Positions 9,149 to 15,784 of a DNA stretch of 50,792 nucleotides are shown in pieces; position 1 is the stretch's first letter; each line of letters starts with the position of its first letter. Position numbers and translations under genes: made by a program. The stretch lies in the NCBI GenBank assembly GCA_030065935.1, contig JASJCP010000015.1, positions 1-50,792 on the forward strand, written 5' to 3'. This DNA comes from Xenococcaceae cyanobacterium MO_167.B27. Its GTDB lineage: Bacteria; Cyanobacteriota; Cyanobacteriia; Cyanobacteriales; Xenococcaceae. The notes beneath the pieces are model-generated. The model was given only the letters and a program-made list of their open reading frames with translations. It ran no database searches and was not told the origin of the DNA.

Positions 9149-9466
9149 CTATCTATGAGGCTTTTTGCTGCTAGTTAAAGTAGGCAAAGGTATAGCTGAT
9201 GTACTTGGAGGTAGGCGATATCGAGAAGGTTTAGCAGGGATAGTAGTGGGTACTTTTTGAGCTTGCAACCACCGCATTAAGATTCCTGTTACGGTGATAA
9301 TTAGTCCTATGGAAAATAAACTCCAACGTCCTTCAAAACCACCTAGCAAGCCATTAGTAAGACCGAATAATAGTATGAACCCAGATATTGGTTCTTTTCG
9401 ATAGATTGCTCTAGATAATCTTGCTAACAAAGGGGTCATCGCTTTTGTGTTCCAAAATCTAAACAT
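9149..9466 (-). CDS. Small conserved membrane protein of unknown function
   Basis: A 105-residue protein with two likely membrane segments (about residues 27-42 around GFILLFGLTNGLLGG and 48-65 around SLFSIGLIITVTGILM) and a basic, Pro/Ser-rich tail. I do not recognise a characterised family. Hydrophobicity pattern and coding bias suggest a real gene. It converges on spkB with only about 29 bases between stops and precedes no obvious partner. Confidence 0.6.
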   Translation of the reverse strand: MFRFWNTKAMTPLLARLSRAIYRKEPISGFILLFGLTNGLLGGFEGRWSLFSIGLIITVTGILMRWLQAQKVPTTIPAKPSRYRLPPSTSAIPLPTLTSSKKPHR

Positions 9467-9522
9467 AACAATTTAGCTTGATTTTAGCAATATAGAAACA
9501 AGTTGGTATGAGATAAGGCTGG

Positions 9523-9558
9523 AAAAAAATACTCTCGTAAATTATATTGATACGAGAG
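9523..9558 (-). terminator. Intrinsic terminator after the hli gene
   Basis: On the minus strand an 8-base perfect stem (CTCTCGTA / TACGAGAG) is followed by TATTTTTTT, about 25 bases after the hli stop. This is a textbook rho-independent terminator and supports the small gene upstream as genuinely expressed. Confidence 0.75.
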
Positions 9559-9582
9559 CTTAATCTGAGTCTGAATGAGGAA

Positions 9583-9753
9583 TTATTGCAGACCTAACCA
9601 AGATAAAAGACCTTGTCCTGTTAAATATTCGATCGCCACAGCTAAAACAAATCCAATCATTGCTGCACGACCATTCAATCTTTCTGCATATTTGTTAAAA
9701 CCAAATTTGGGTTCTTCCATGTTGGGGGTTGTAGTAGGTTGGGTTTTATCCAT
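9583..9753 (-). CDS. High-light-inducible protein (single-helix, HliP/Scp type)
   Basis: A 56-residue protein from ATG at 9751-9753. It has a short hydrophilic N-terminus ending KFGFNKYAERL, then the chlorophyll-binding helix motif (NGRAAMIGFVLAVAIEYLTG) and a short tail ending GLLSWLGLQ. The Glu/Arg and Asn pattern in ERLNGRAAMIGF is the generic chlorophyll a/b-binding signature. These thylakoid proteins dimerise, bind chlorophyll and carotenoid, and dissipate energy during photosystem II assembly under high light. Length and motif fit HliC/HliD-like members, but the exact subtype cannot be fixed. A strong terminator follows. clpS lies 89 bases upstream on the same strand. Confidence 0.9.
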   Translation of the reverse strand: MDKTQPTTTPNMEEPKFGFNKYAERLNGRAAMIGFVLAVAIEYLTGQGLLSWLGLQ

Positions 9754-9842
9754 GTCTAATATAATCTGGTGTTGCTCTATTTAATTTTACAAAACTTTAA
9801 GTTTATATTTTAATTTATTTTCTCTTTTAAAAAATCCCCAAT

Positions 9843-10136
9843 TTATGCTTGTTCCAAGGGAGCCATAGTTAAACCGGCTCTCTTTAATTGTTGATGATAT
9901 AGTTCCGCCTGTTCTTGAGGACCTACCCAAACTACCGCTTGTCCTTCAAAATGTACTTGGTTAGTTAGTTCCCAAGCGCGATCGCTTGTCATCCCAGGAA
10001 TATAAGTCATTAAAGATTTTGCCACGTGCTGAAAAGTATTAAAGTCATCATTGAGAACAATAATCTTAAAATTTGGATAAGGTTTCTTAACAGTTTTATT
10101 GGCTTTTTCTTTAGTTACTATTGGTGTTGTACTCAT
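9843..10136 (-). CDS. clpS: ATP-dependent Clp protease adaptor ClpS
   Basis: A 97-residue protein starting MSTTPIVTKEKANK. The upstream in-frame ATG at 10175 would add 13 residues unlike the family, so I use 10136. The ClpS core is clear: FKIIVLNDDFNTFQHVAKSL, the hydrophobic N-degron pocket, then HFEGQAVVWVGPQEQAELYHQQL and GLTMAPLE. It binds ClpC and delivers proteins with destabilising N-termini to ClpCP. Cyanobacteria have two ClpS paralogues; sequence alone does not let me say which this is. The flexible Lys/Thr-rich N-terminal extension is normal. Confidence 0.93.
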   Translation of the reverse strand: MSTTPIVTKEKANKTVKKPYPNFKIIVLNDDFNTFQHVAKSLMTYIPGMTSDRAWELTNQVHFEGQAVVWVGPQEQAELYHQQLKRAGLTMAPLEQA

Positions 10137-10458
10137 GTTGGAAACTCCAAGAGAAAGAATAGTTGAGAAGATCATTTGTTTTCAGCAATTAAACAAGCAG
10201 GACTTGCAGACGACTACGTCAAGAGACTATTGCTATAAGTTCTAACTTGTCTATTGGTCAAAACCAATAATAAGTTAATTGTAAATTTATTTTTACCAGA
10301 GGTCTAATCTTTATTCACTCAACAGTTTAACTATTTTTTTTTATTTCTTCAAAAAACCAGAACTAAGTATTAAGTTTAAAACCAATAAAAGCAGGATTCC
10401 GAAGGTAATAATAAAGACTAATATTATTATATTTTTAGATTCATCTACAAAGCGAAAT
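10137..10458. other. Divergent promoter region, no gene seen
   Basis: A 322-base AT-rich gap between divergent clpS and gatD. It should hold both promoters. I see no well-formed -35/-10 pair, no tandem repeat and no strong hairpin. Confidence 0.4.
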
Positions 10459-11262
10459 ATGGAATTATCAATAGGTTGGTTGTATCCTAATCTTATGAGT
10501 ACTTATGGCGATCGCGGTAATGTAATTTGTCTTCAAAGACGCTGTGAGTGGAGAGATATCCCAGTAGTAGTTATCCCTTTAGACCGCACCACAGAAGCGG
10601 AAAAAATTGCCCTAGTCGATCTTATTGTGGGAGGAGGGGCGCAAGACCGTCAACAAGAAATTGTCATGCGGGATCTTCAAGGTGCTAAAGCGGAAACTTT
10701 GAGAGAAAAACTCCAACAAGGAACACCAGGGGTTTTTACCTGTGGTTCACCGCAGCTACTAGGACATTACTACGAACCAGCTTTAGGACAACGTATTGAA
10801 GGCTTGGGTTTATTAGATTTGGTAAGCAAACACCCAGGAATCAATGCAGCCAGATGTATTGGTAATTTAGTTTTTGAAATTACGGCTGAACCCCTAGCTA
10901 CTGAATTAAAAGCACTTTGGGGAGACACACCTATCGCTATTGGCTTTGAAAATCATGGGGGAAGAACCTATTTAGATACAGTTCAACCTCTAGGAAAAGT
11001 CATTCAGGGTTATGGTAACAACGGAGAAGATGGGACAGAAGGAGCTTTTTTTCATAATGCGATCGCAACTTATTCTCATGGCCCTTTATTACCCAAAAAT
11101 CCTTTTATTGCAGATTGGTTGATTAAAACTGCATTGCAAAACAAATATCAAACTTCCATTCAATTGAGTAAATTAGAAAACTCCTTGGCTTATGCAGCAC
11201 GCAAGGCGATGTTGCAAAATTTAGGCTTACGCAACTTAGTAACCACGCGGGATGAGCAATGA
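10459..11262 (+). CDS. gatD: Lipid II isoglutaminyl synthase, glutaminase subunit (GatD-like)
   Basis: A 267-residue class I glutamine amidotransferase of the CobB/CobQ-like type. The start (SIGWLYPNLMSTYGDRGN) is the GatD signature. The nucleophile Cys is in FTCGSPQLLG, and the C-terminal His is in TYSHGPLLPKNP. GFENHGGRTYLD and GNNGEDGTEGAFFHN are also family-specific. With MurT it amidates the D-Glu residue of lipid II to D-iGln. MurT usually neighbours gatD in Gram-positives but is absent here, so it must be elsewhere. Catalytic residues look intact. Confidence 0.88.
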   Translation: MELSIGWLYPNLMSTYGDRGNVICLQRRCEWRDIPVVVIPLDRTTEAEKIALVDLIVGGGAQDRQQEIVMRDLQGAKAETLREKLQQGTPGVFTCGSPQLLGHYYEPALGQRIEGLGLLDLVSKHPGINAARCIGNLVFEITAEPLATELKALWGDTPIAIGFENHGGRTYLDTVQPLGKVIQGYGNNGEDGTEGAFFHNAIATYSHGPLLPKNPFIADWLIKTALQNKYQTSIQLSKLENSLAYAARKAMLQNLGLRNLVTTRDEQ

Positions 11263-11564
11263 GGTATGGTTTTAAAGTCTAGAGATGTCCAGGTTTCCTA
11301 AGCATAGACAATCGACTTGTTGAATTCCCTTGCATCAAAGACGACCCTTGCAACACTTTGGCTCACAAAAAAGTAAATCATTTACTTATCCTGAAAACCT
11401 TATCCTTCATAGCTTAAGGGCGAATCCCAATCACCACAGTTTGGAAATTTTGATGTAAATCTTTCATCAATTTGCGTGCCTTGCAACACAATTTGCATTA
11501 AGATTGGCAATTAAATAATGCAAGTTTAACTTGCAACAATAGTTGTTAACTAAAAATTGCAACC
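11263..11564. other. Gene-free stretch, nothing recognised
   Basis: A 302-base gap after gatD. TTGCAA-containing segments recur near its end (around 11480-11560), but there is no clear terminator, repeat family or reading frame. Confidence 0.4.
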
Positions 11565-12311
11565 ATGACTGGACAAACCTTAAATCGTAGTTCTGCCGGG
11601 ATTATGGTTCTAATCATTCCCATTGCTTTTGGAATCGTTATTTTGTATAAGCTTTGGCCCGCATTGTTAGGTTTAACTGTACTAATTATTAGCTGGAAAA
11701 CCTGGCAAAATTATCAGTGGCAAAAATGGTGTCAGCAAGTTAATCCTTATTTCAATAACTTAGTTACAGAAAATAGAGGCTATTTGACTCCATTAGATTT
11801 GTCATTGAAGGCTAATCTTAGTCCTCAAGCAGCAAAAGCTTTTTTAGAACGGAAATCTGAAGAATATGGAGTAAAACCCCAGGAAATTCCAGATAAAGGT
11901 GTGGTCTATTATTTTCCTACAGCTAGTGCTTTAGGTCGCATTTTTGATGATAGTGAACCTTTGGGAGACTTGGAAACAGAAGACACTAGTGCTTCTAATA
12001 CTGCTGAATTAGCAACTACTGCATCTGTTCCTAAAGACTCTAGTACTCCTTCTTTTAAAGAAATTACTCAACTTGCAAAACAGACTCAAGAAGCTACTTC
12101 ATCTGTTGTGGAGTCGCAAAAGACTAAAATCAAAAACATGAACCAAGCAGAATTAGCAAAACGTCTTGATGTTAATTCTAGTACTGTAGGAAGAAATAAG
12201 ATTAAGCCTGAATCTGATTTCGCTATGTGGAGTCAGAGTAAAGACCCAGAGGGAATTGCTTGGAAATATCTAGAAGCAACTAATGAGTTTGCTCCTGCGG
12301 AAATAGATTAA
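11565..12311 (+). CDS. Membrane-anchored protein with a C-terminal HTH-like segment, unknown function
   Basis: A 248-residue protein. Two adjacent hydrophobic segments (about residues 13-30 and 32-44) anchor it near the N-terminus. A soluble region follows (about 60-125, YLTPLDLSLKANLSPQAAKA, ending GVVYYFP) that looks like a small winged-helix fold. A Ser/Thr-rich linker leads to a C-terminal segment (MNQAELAKRLDVNSSTVGR) with the spacing of a helix-turn-helix. Similar cyanobacterial proteins are annotated only as hypothetical, as far as I recall. A membrane-tethered DNA-binding role is an inference. Confidence 0.6.
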   Translation: MTGQTLNRSSAGIMVLIIPIAFGIVILYKLWPALLGLTVLIISWKTWQNYQWQKWCQQVNPYFNNLVTENRGYLTPLDLSLKANLSPQAAKAFLERKSEEYGVKPQEIPDKGVVYYFPTASALGRIFDDSEPLGDLETEDTSASNTAELATTASVPKDSSTPSFKEITQLAKQTQEATSSVVESQKTKIKNMNQAELAKRLDVNSSTVGRNKIKPESDFAMWSQSKDPEGIAWKYLEATNEFAPAEID

Positions 12312-12327
12312 AGGAAGAAGCTATTGA

Positions 12328-12376
12328 GGGATGAGGTATGAGGGATGAAGGATGAGGATTGAGGTAATAGGTAAGA
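12328..12376. repeat. Heptamer short tandem repeat (GGGATGA type)
   Basis: Seven in-register heptamers (GGGATGA, GGTATGA, GGGATGA, AGGATGA, GGATTGA, GGTAATA, GGTAAGA). The reverse complement belongs to the same family as the block at 7087-7121. It follows the stop of the upstream gene directly. A (CCCTTT)n tract lies at about 12413-12438. Confidence 0.7.
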
Positions 12377-12456
12377 GTTAGCTTTTAATTTCTACCTAAT
12401 AAGCTGACAAGCCCTTTTCCCTTTCCCCTTTCCCCTTTCTGCTTGTTGCTTTTTTT

Positions 12457-14184
12457 TTAGCCAGCAGTAGCTTTAGATTTAGCTTTCTTTTGCTTTTTCT
12501 TTTCCGCTTGTTTAGCTTTTTTTGCAGCTTGTTTGGCTGCTTTTTTCTCGGCTTCTAGACGTTGCTTTTCTTTTTGTTTGGCTTCTTCAATTTTCTCTAA
12601 ATAGTAGTGATAGTCTCCTTGATAAACTACTAATTCTCCTTCTTTAATTTCCACAATTTTATTAGCTACCTGAGAAATAAAATAGCGGTCGTGAGAAACA
12701 ATAATTACTGAGCCTTCATAGCTTTTTAGGGCATCTTCTAGCATTTCTTTGGCTGGTATATCTAAGTGGTTTGTTGGCTCATCTAAGATTAAGAAATTAG
12801 CAGGGGTTAATAACATTTTTGCTAAAGCTAATCGGGCTTTTTCTCCTCCACTAAGAGCTTTTACTTGTTTAAATACTGTTTCACCACTAAATAAAAATCT
12901 ACCTAAAAGGGTGCGGACTTCTTCATTTTTCCAAGTGGGAACTTCATCATGAACTGTCTCCATGACAGTTTTTTCTAGGTCTAAAGCTTCTGCTTGATTT
13001 TGTTCAAAATAGCCAGGAATAACATTATGTTTACCTAGAGTAATTGTGCCATCTTCTGGCTGTTCCATCCCCATCATCATGCGAAGTAGGGTGGATTTTC
13101 CTGCCCCATTAGCTCCTAAAATAGCAATGCGATCGCCTCTTTCTACGGTTAATTCTGCTCCCAAAAACAGAATTTTATCGTTATAAGTATGGGTTAAGTC
13201 TTCAATTATTACTACCTCTCTACCACTACGGGGAGAAGGAGGAAACTGAAATTTTAAAGTTTTGACATCAGAAATGGGCGCTTCTACTAAATCAACTTTT
13301 TCTAGTTGTTTTTCTCTACTTTTAGCTTGGGTACTTCTAGTAGCACTAGCACGGAAACGCTCAATAAATTCTTGTTGCTTGGCTATTTCTTTTTGTTGAC
13401 GCTCGTAGGTAGCAGACTGGGCTGCTTTAACTTCTGTTTTCTGTTGTAAATAGTAGGAATAGTTACCAGGATAGGTCGTAGAAATACCTCTTTCTGTTTC
13501 TACAGTTTTGGTGCAGAGACGGTCTAAAAATTCTCGGTCGTGAGAGACAATTACCATTGGGGTATTAATCCCTTTAAGATAATTTTCTAGCCATTCAATA
13601 GTTTCTAAATCTAAGTGGTTTGTCGGCTCGTCCAACAGCAGTATATCTGGTTCTTGCAGCAAGATTTTCCCTAAACTCATCCGCATTTGCCAACCACCAC
13701 TAAATGAGCTTACCAGGCGCTCGCCATCTTCTGGAACAAATCCTACTTCTGGTAATATCTTTTCAATTTGGGATTCTAAGTTATATCCGTCTAAAGCCTC
13801 AAATTTACGCTGTAGCTTATCTAGTTTATGAATTAATTTATCTAGGGTTTCAGGGTCAGCAATTTCCATATCATGCTGTACTTGAAGCAATTTTTGCTGT
13901 ACTTGGTTAGCTTCAGTAAAAACTGTCCAAAACTCCTCTCTCACAGTGCGAGTAGGTTCTACTTCAAATTCTTGAGTGAGGTAAGCTATTTTTAGGCTGC
14001 TAGGACGAATTACCTCTCCTGATGTAGGCTCAACTTCTCCTGTAATAATTTTCAGTTGAGTTGATTTTCCTGCGCCATTAACTCCTACTAAACCAACTCT
14101 TTCTCCTGGTTTTACTTCCCAGGTGACATCTTTGAGTACTTCTCCTGTGGGATATATTTTACTGATATGTTCAAGTCGCAGCAT
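12457..14184 (-). CDS. ABC-F family ATPase (ribosome-associated type)
   Basis: A 575-residue protein with two ABC domains and no membrane segments. The first has Walker A GVNGAGKST, signature SFSGGWQMRMSLGK and DEPTNHLDLETIEWLE. The second has GANGAGKST, LSGGEKARLALAK and DEPTNHLDIPAKEML. Between them is the charged linker (about residues 235-310) typical of ABC-F proteins that act in the ribosomal E site. The C-terminus (about 535-575) is a Lys/Ala-rich coiled coil like the one in Uup/YfmR-type members. Proteins of this family regulate or rescue translation; the substrate state is unknown. The gene is monocistronic by context. Confidence 0.9.
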   Translation of the reverse strand: MLRLEHISKIYPTGEVLKDVTWEVKPGERVGLVGVNGAGKSTQLKIITGEVEPTSGEVIRPSSLKIAYLTQEFEVEPTRTVREEFWTVFTEANQVQQKLLQVQHDMEIADPETLDKLIHKLDKLQRKFEALDGYNLESQIEKILPEVGFVPEDGERLVSSFSGGWQMRMSLGKILLQEPDILLLDEPTNHLDLETIEWLENYLKGINTPMVIVSHDREFLDRLCTKTVETERGISTTYPGNYSYYLQQKTEVKAAQSATYERQQKEIAKQQEFIERFRASATRSTQAKSREKQLEKVDLVEAPISDVKTLKFQFPPSPRSGREVVIIEDLTHTYNDKILFLGAELTVERGDRIAILGANGAGKSTLLRMMMGMEQPEDGTITLGKHNVIPGYFEQNQAEALDLEKTVMETVHDEVPTWKNEEVRTLLGRFLFSGETVFKQVKALSGGEKARLALAKMLLTPANFLILDEPTNHLDIPAKEMLEDALKSYEGSVIIVSHDRYFISQVANKIVEIKEGELVVYQGDYHYYLEKIEEAKQKEKQRLEAEKKAAKQAAKKAKQAEKKKQKKAKSKATAG

Positions 14185-14570
14185 TGATTACTCCTGAAGC
14201 AGTGGCACAGCTTGATTATATTAATTTTTGTGGCAAAATTGTAATTAAATTTAACCTGCTAATATAATGTTATGTCAACTTTTAACAAAATCGAGCGTAA
14301 TTCTCCCACCTTGTGTAGCAAGGTAGTGAATGGATAGGGATAGGTGGGGCTATCGGGTAATCTTGACAATAAAAAGCTAAAATTTTTATGCTCTCCAGGG
14401 TTTCAGGTGCTGTACAATTATCTTGTTGCTGTCTCCCTCGACTATAAATGGTAGATAGTTTCTCACAAGTGTGCCAGGTATTATAAACATTCAATGAATT
14501 TGTGATTATTTGTAGTCAAATATGGTAAGATAATTCATGATGAAACTAGATGCGATGACTTAATTTTGAT
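14185..14570. other. Gene-free stretch upstream of the ABC-F gene
   Basis: A 386-base region with the ABC-F promoter at one end. A short minus-strand frame (14282-14494) has no recognisable motif and unlikely codon use, and I leave it out. Nothing else stands out. Confidence 0.4.
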
Positions 14571-14766
14571 AAGGTGAAAGTCCTTGACACAACCGCGCTA
14601 TACAGTTTTACTGATAGTCAGGGGTCAAATAAACATCAAATTGACGAGCAAATCAAACCATTATTAAAGGTTTCTCATTTTAACAGCTAGAAAAGTATCC
14701 CCAGAAACTGTAAGGCGAGGGGTAGAGGGCATTATGGTAGTTTGTCCAGCCAGAGGAACTCTTGGC
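14571..14766 (+). ncRNA. Structured non-coding stretch, possibly a decayed cobalamin-type riboswitch
   Basis: The plus strand has AAGGTGAAAGTCCTT (14571-14585), which resembles the GGTGAAAxTCC core of cobalamin riboswitches. Further on, CCCC-AGAAACTGTAAGGCGA-GGGG (14699-14722) recalls the CAACTGTAAGCGG segment. GCCAGAGGAACTCTTGGC (14749-14766) is hairpin-forming and loosely like the B12 box. The spacing between the first and second parts is too long and the B12 box is poor. No cobalamin gene follows, only an insertion-sequence remnant and a tRNA. It may be a relic whose gene was lost, or an unrelated structured RNA. Confidence 0.22.
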
Positions 14767-14841
14767 AAAGTTAAAAATGTAGTGTAACATTTGACTATAT
14801 TTTTAATAACTATTTGCTATCGATCTCAGTCTGAGCTTCTA

Positions 14842-15020
14842 TAAGCAGCCAGAAACTTATCTATAATTGTCCATAGTTGTTCAATTTAGACAAGTTTTTG
14901 GCTAAACTTGCTTAGTGGAGGCATCGACCTGTGAAACGGGAAACTCGAAAGCGGAATAAGACCCGCAATCTCTACGTGAGGTTTGGAGATACTCCCACCT
15001 CACGTAGTAGGTGGTGAGTA
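14842..15020 (+). mobile_element. Deletion remnant of a TnpB element: solo left end plus right-end hairpin
   Basis: Bases 14853-14883 are identical over 31 nt to the left end of the IS607-type element at 38786-38816, and the flank upstream is also similar (ATAAGCAGCC versus ATAAGTAGCC). Soon after, GTG GAG GCA TCG encodes VEAS, a TnpB-tail motif also seen at 3.78 kb. It is followed by TGTGAAACGGGAAA and a perfect 10-base stem, CTACGTGAGG (14972-14981) with CCTCACGTAG (14998-15007), that encloses a smaller GGAG/CTCC hairpin. This looks like an internally deleted element with both ends joined, or two nested remnants. The outer boundaries are not certain. Confidence 0.55.
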
Positions 15021-15031
15021 GTTCATAGTAA

Positions 15032-15060
15032 TTGAATAAATTGTTGGTTTGTGATAGGAT
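15032..15060 (+). promoter_or_regulatory. Candidate sigma70-type promoter of the tRNA-Val gene
   Basis: TTGAAT (15032-15037) and TAGGAT (15055-15060) are separated by 17 bases and end 12 bases before the mature tRNA 5' end. Spacing and position are right. The -10 box matches the consensus at four of six positions. Confidence 0.4.
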
Positions 15061-15072
15061 AATATTCCGTTT

Positions 15073-15145
15073 GCGGGATTAACTCAGTGGTTAGAGTGTC
15101 TGCTTGACATGCAGGAAGCCCCCAGTTCAAATCTGGGATCTCGCA
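15073..15145 (+). tRNA. trnV-GAC: tRNA-Val (anticodon GAC)
   Basis: A 73-base cloverleaf. Acceptor arm GCGGGAT pairs with ATCTCGC (one G-U). The D arm is CTCAGTGGTTAGAG. The anticodon arm TCTGC-TTGACAT-GCAGG has anticodon GAC. The T arm CCCAG-TTCAAAT-CTGGG is perfect. The discriminator base is A and CCA is not encoded. It reads GUC/GUU valine codons. Confidence 0.93.
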
Positions 15146-15248
15146 TCTAAAATTTAATTGCAGTTAACTTATAGAAGAGGCTGGTAAACTGGTTCAAATT
15201 GTAACTAAATATAATTAGGTTGGTTTGAACTTGGTTAATCAAGATTTT

Positions 15249-15707
15249 ATGGTTAGATTGTTTTCCAGTAGTTGGTATTGGATTCTATCTCTGGGACTAG
15301 CAGGAAGCGCGATCGCAATGCTTGAATTGCCAGCAACGGCGCAACGAAAAATTTATGACCCTGTCCCTATTTCATCGGATAACGAAATTGCTGACACTCT
15401 TTCTGAAAGAGATATTCCCACTGGAGAAGGAGGTTTTGCTAGAGACTATTTTATGCAGCTAGAAAAAGGAGATCAAATCGCGATCGACCTGACTTCAGAA
15501 GAATTTGACACCATAGTAACCTTAATTGCTTCTGATGGCTCTACCATAGCAGAAAATGATGATGGTCCCGACGGGACGACTAATTCTCTGTTATTTTCCC
15601 GTATTACAGAAAATGGCAAATATATTATTAGGGTTCGTGCTTTTGGTGAAACTAGTGGCGGAAAATTCCAGTTAAAATTAACTCGGCTCAAACCTGCGGG
15701 ACAATAA
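15249..15707 (+). CDS. Secreted protein with a PPC-type (pre-peptidase C-terminal) domain
   Basis: A 152-residue protein from ATG 15249; a TTG eight codons upstream is less likely. A signal peptide is clear: MVRLFSSSWYW, a hydrophobic core, then PATAQ before the likely cleavage site. The mature part (about residues 60-148) has the PPC beta-sandwich pattern: DYFMQLEKGDQIAIDL, FDTIVTLIASDGSTIAENDD, GKYIIRVRAFG and GGKFQLKL. In secreted proteases this domain aids folding or binding; free-standing copies are common in cyanobacteria and their role is unknown. It lies after tRNA-Val, possibly on its own promoter. Confidence 0.75.
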   Translation: MVRLFSSSWYWILSLGLAGSAIAMLELPATAQRKIYDPVPISSDNEIADTLSERDIPTGEGGFARDYFMQLEKGDQIAIDLTSEEFDTIVTLIASDGSTIAENDDGPDGTTNSLLFSRITENGKYIIRVRAFGETSGGKFQLKLTRLKPAGQ

Positions 15708-15757
15708 TTAGACTTCTCCACTCTCATTAAAAGTTGTTAAATATCAATCTATTGAAG

Positions 15758-15777
15758 TTCCCCCAATATTGGGGGAA
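15758..15777. terminator. Perfect 20-base palindrome between convergent genes
   Basis: TTCCCCCAATATTGGGGGAA is a perfect inverted repeat 50 bases after the PPC gene stop and just beyond the stop of the convergent ABC exporter. It probably ends transcription from both sides. Confidence 0.5.
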
Positions 15778-15784
15778 TTGGGCT

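Noticed and set aside
9575-9784. A 69-codon plus-strand frame
   Set aside because: It is the antisense shadow of the hli gene, whose chlorophyll-binding motif and terminator are clear on the other strand.
14282-14494. A 70-codon minus-strand frame upstream of the ABC-F gene
   Set aside because: No motif, unlikely composition and no homologue I recognise; left as non-coding.
14571-14766. Group II intron domain (GGTGAAAGTCC-like)
   Set aside because: The GAGC...GTTC arms of domain V and any intron end consensus are missing, so the riboswitch-like reading is slightly better and is itself kept at low confidence.
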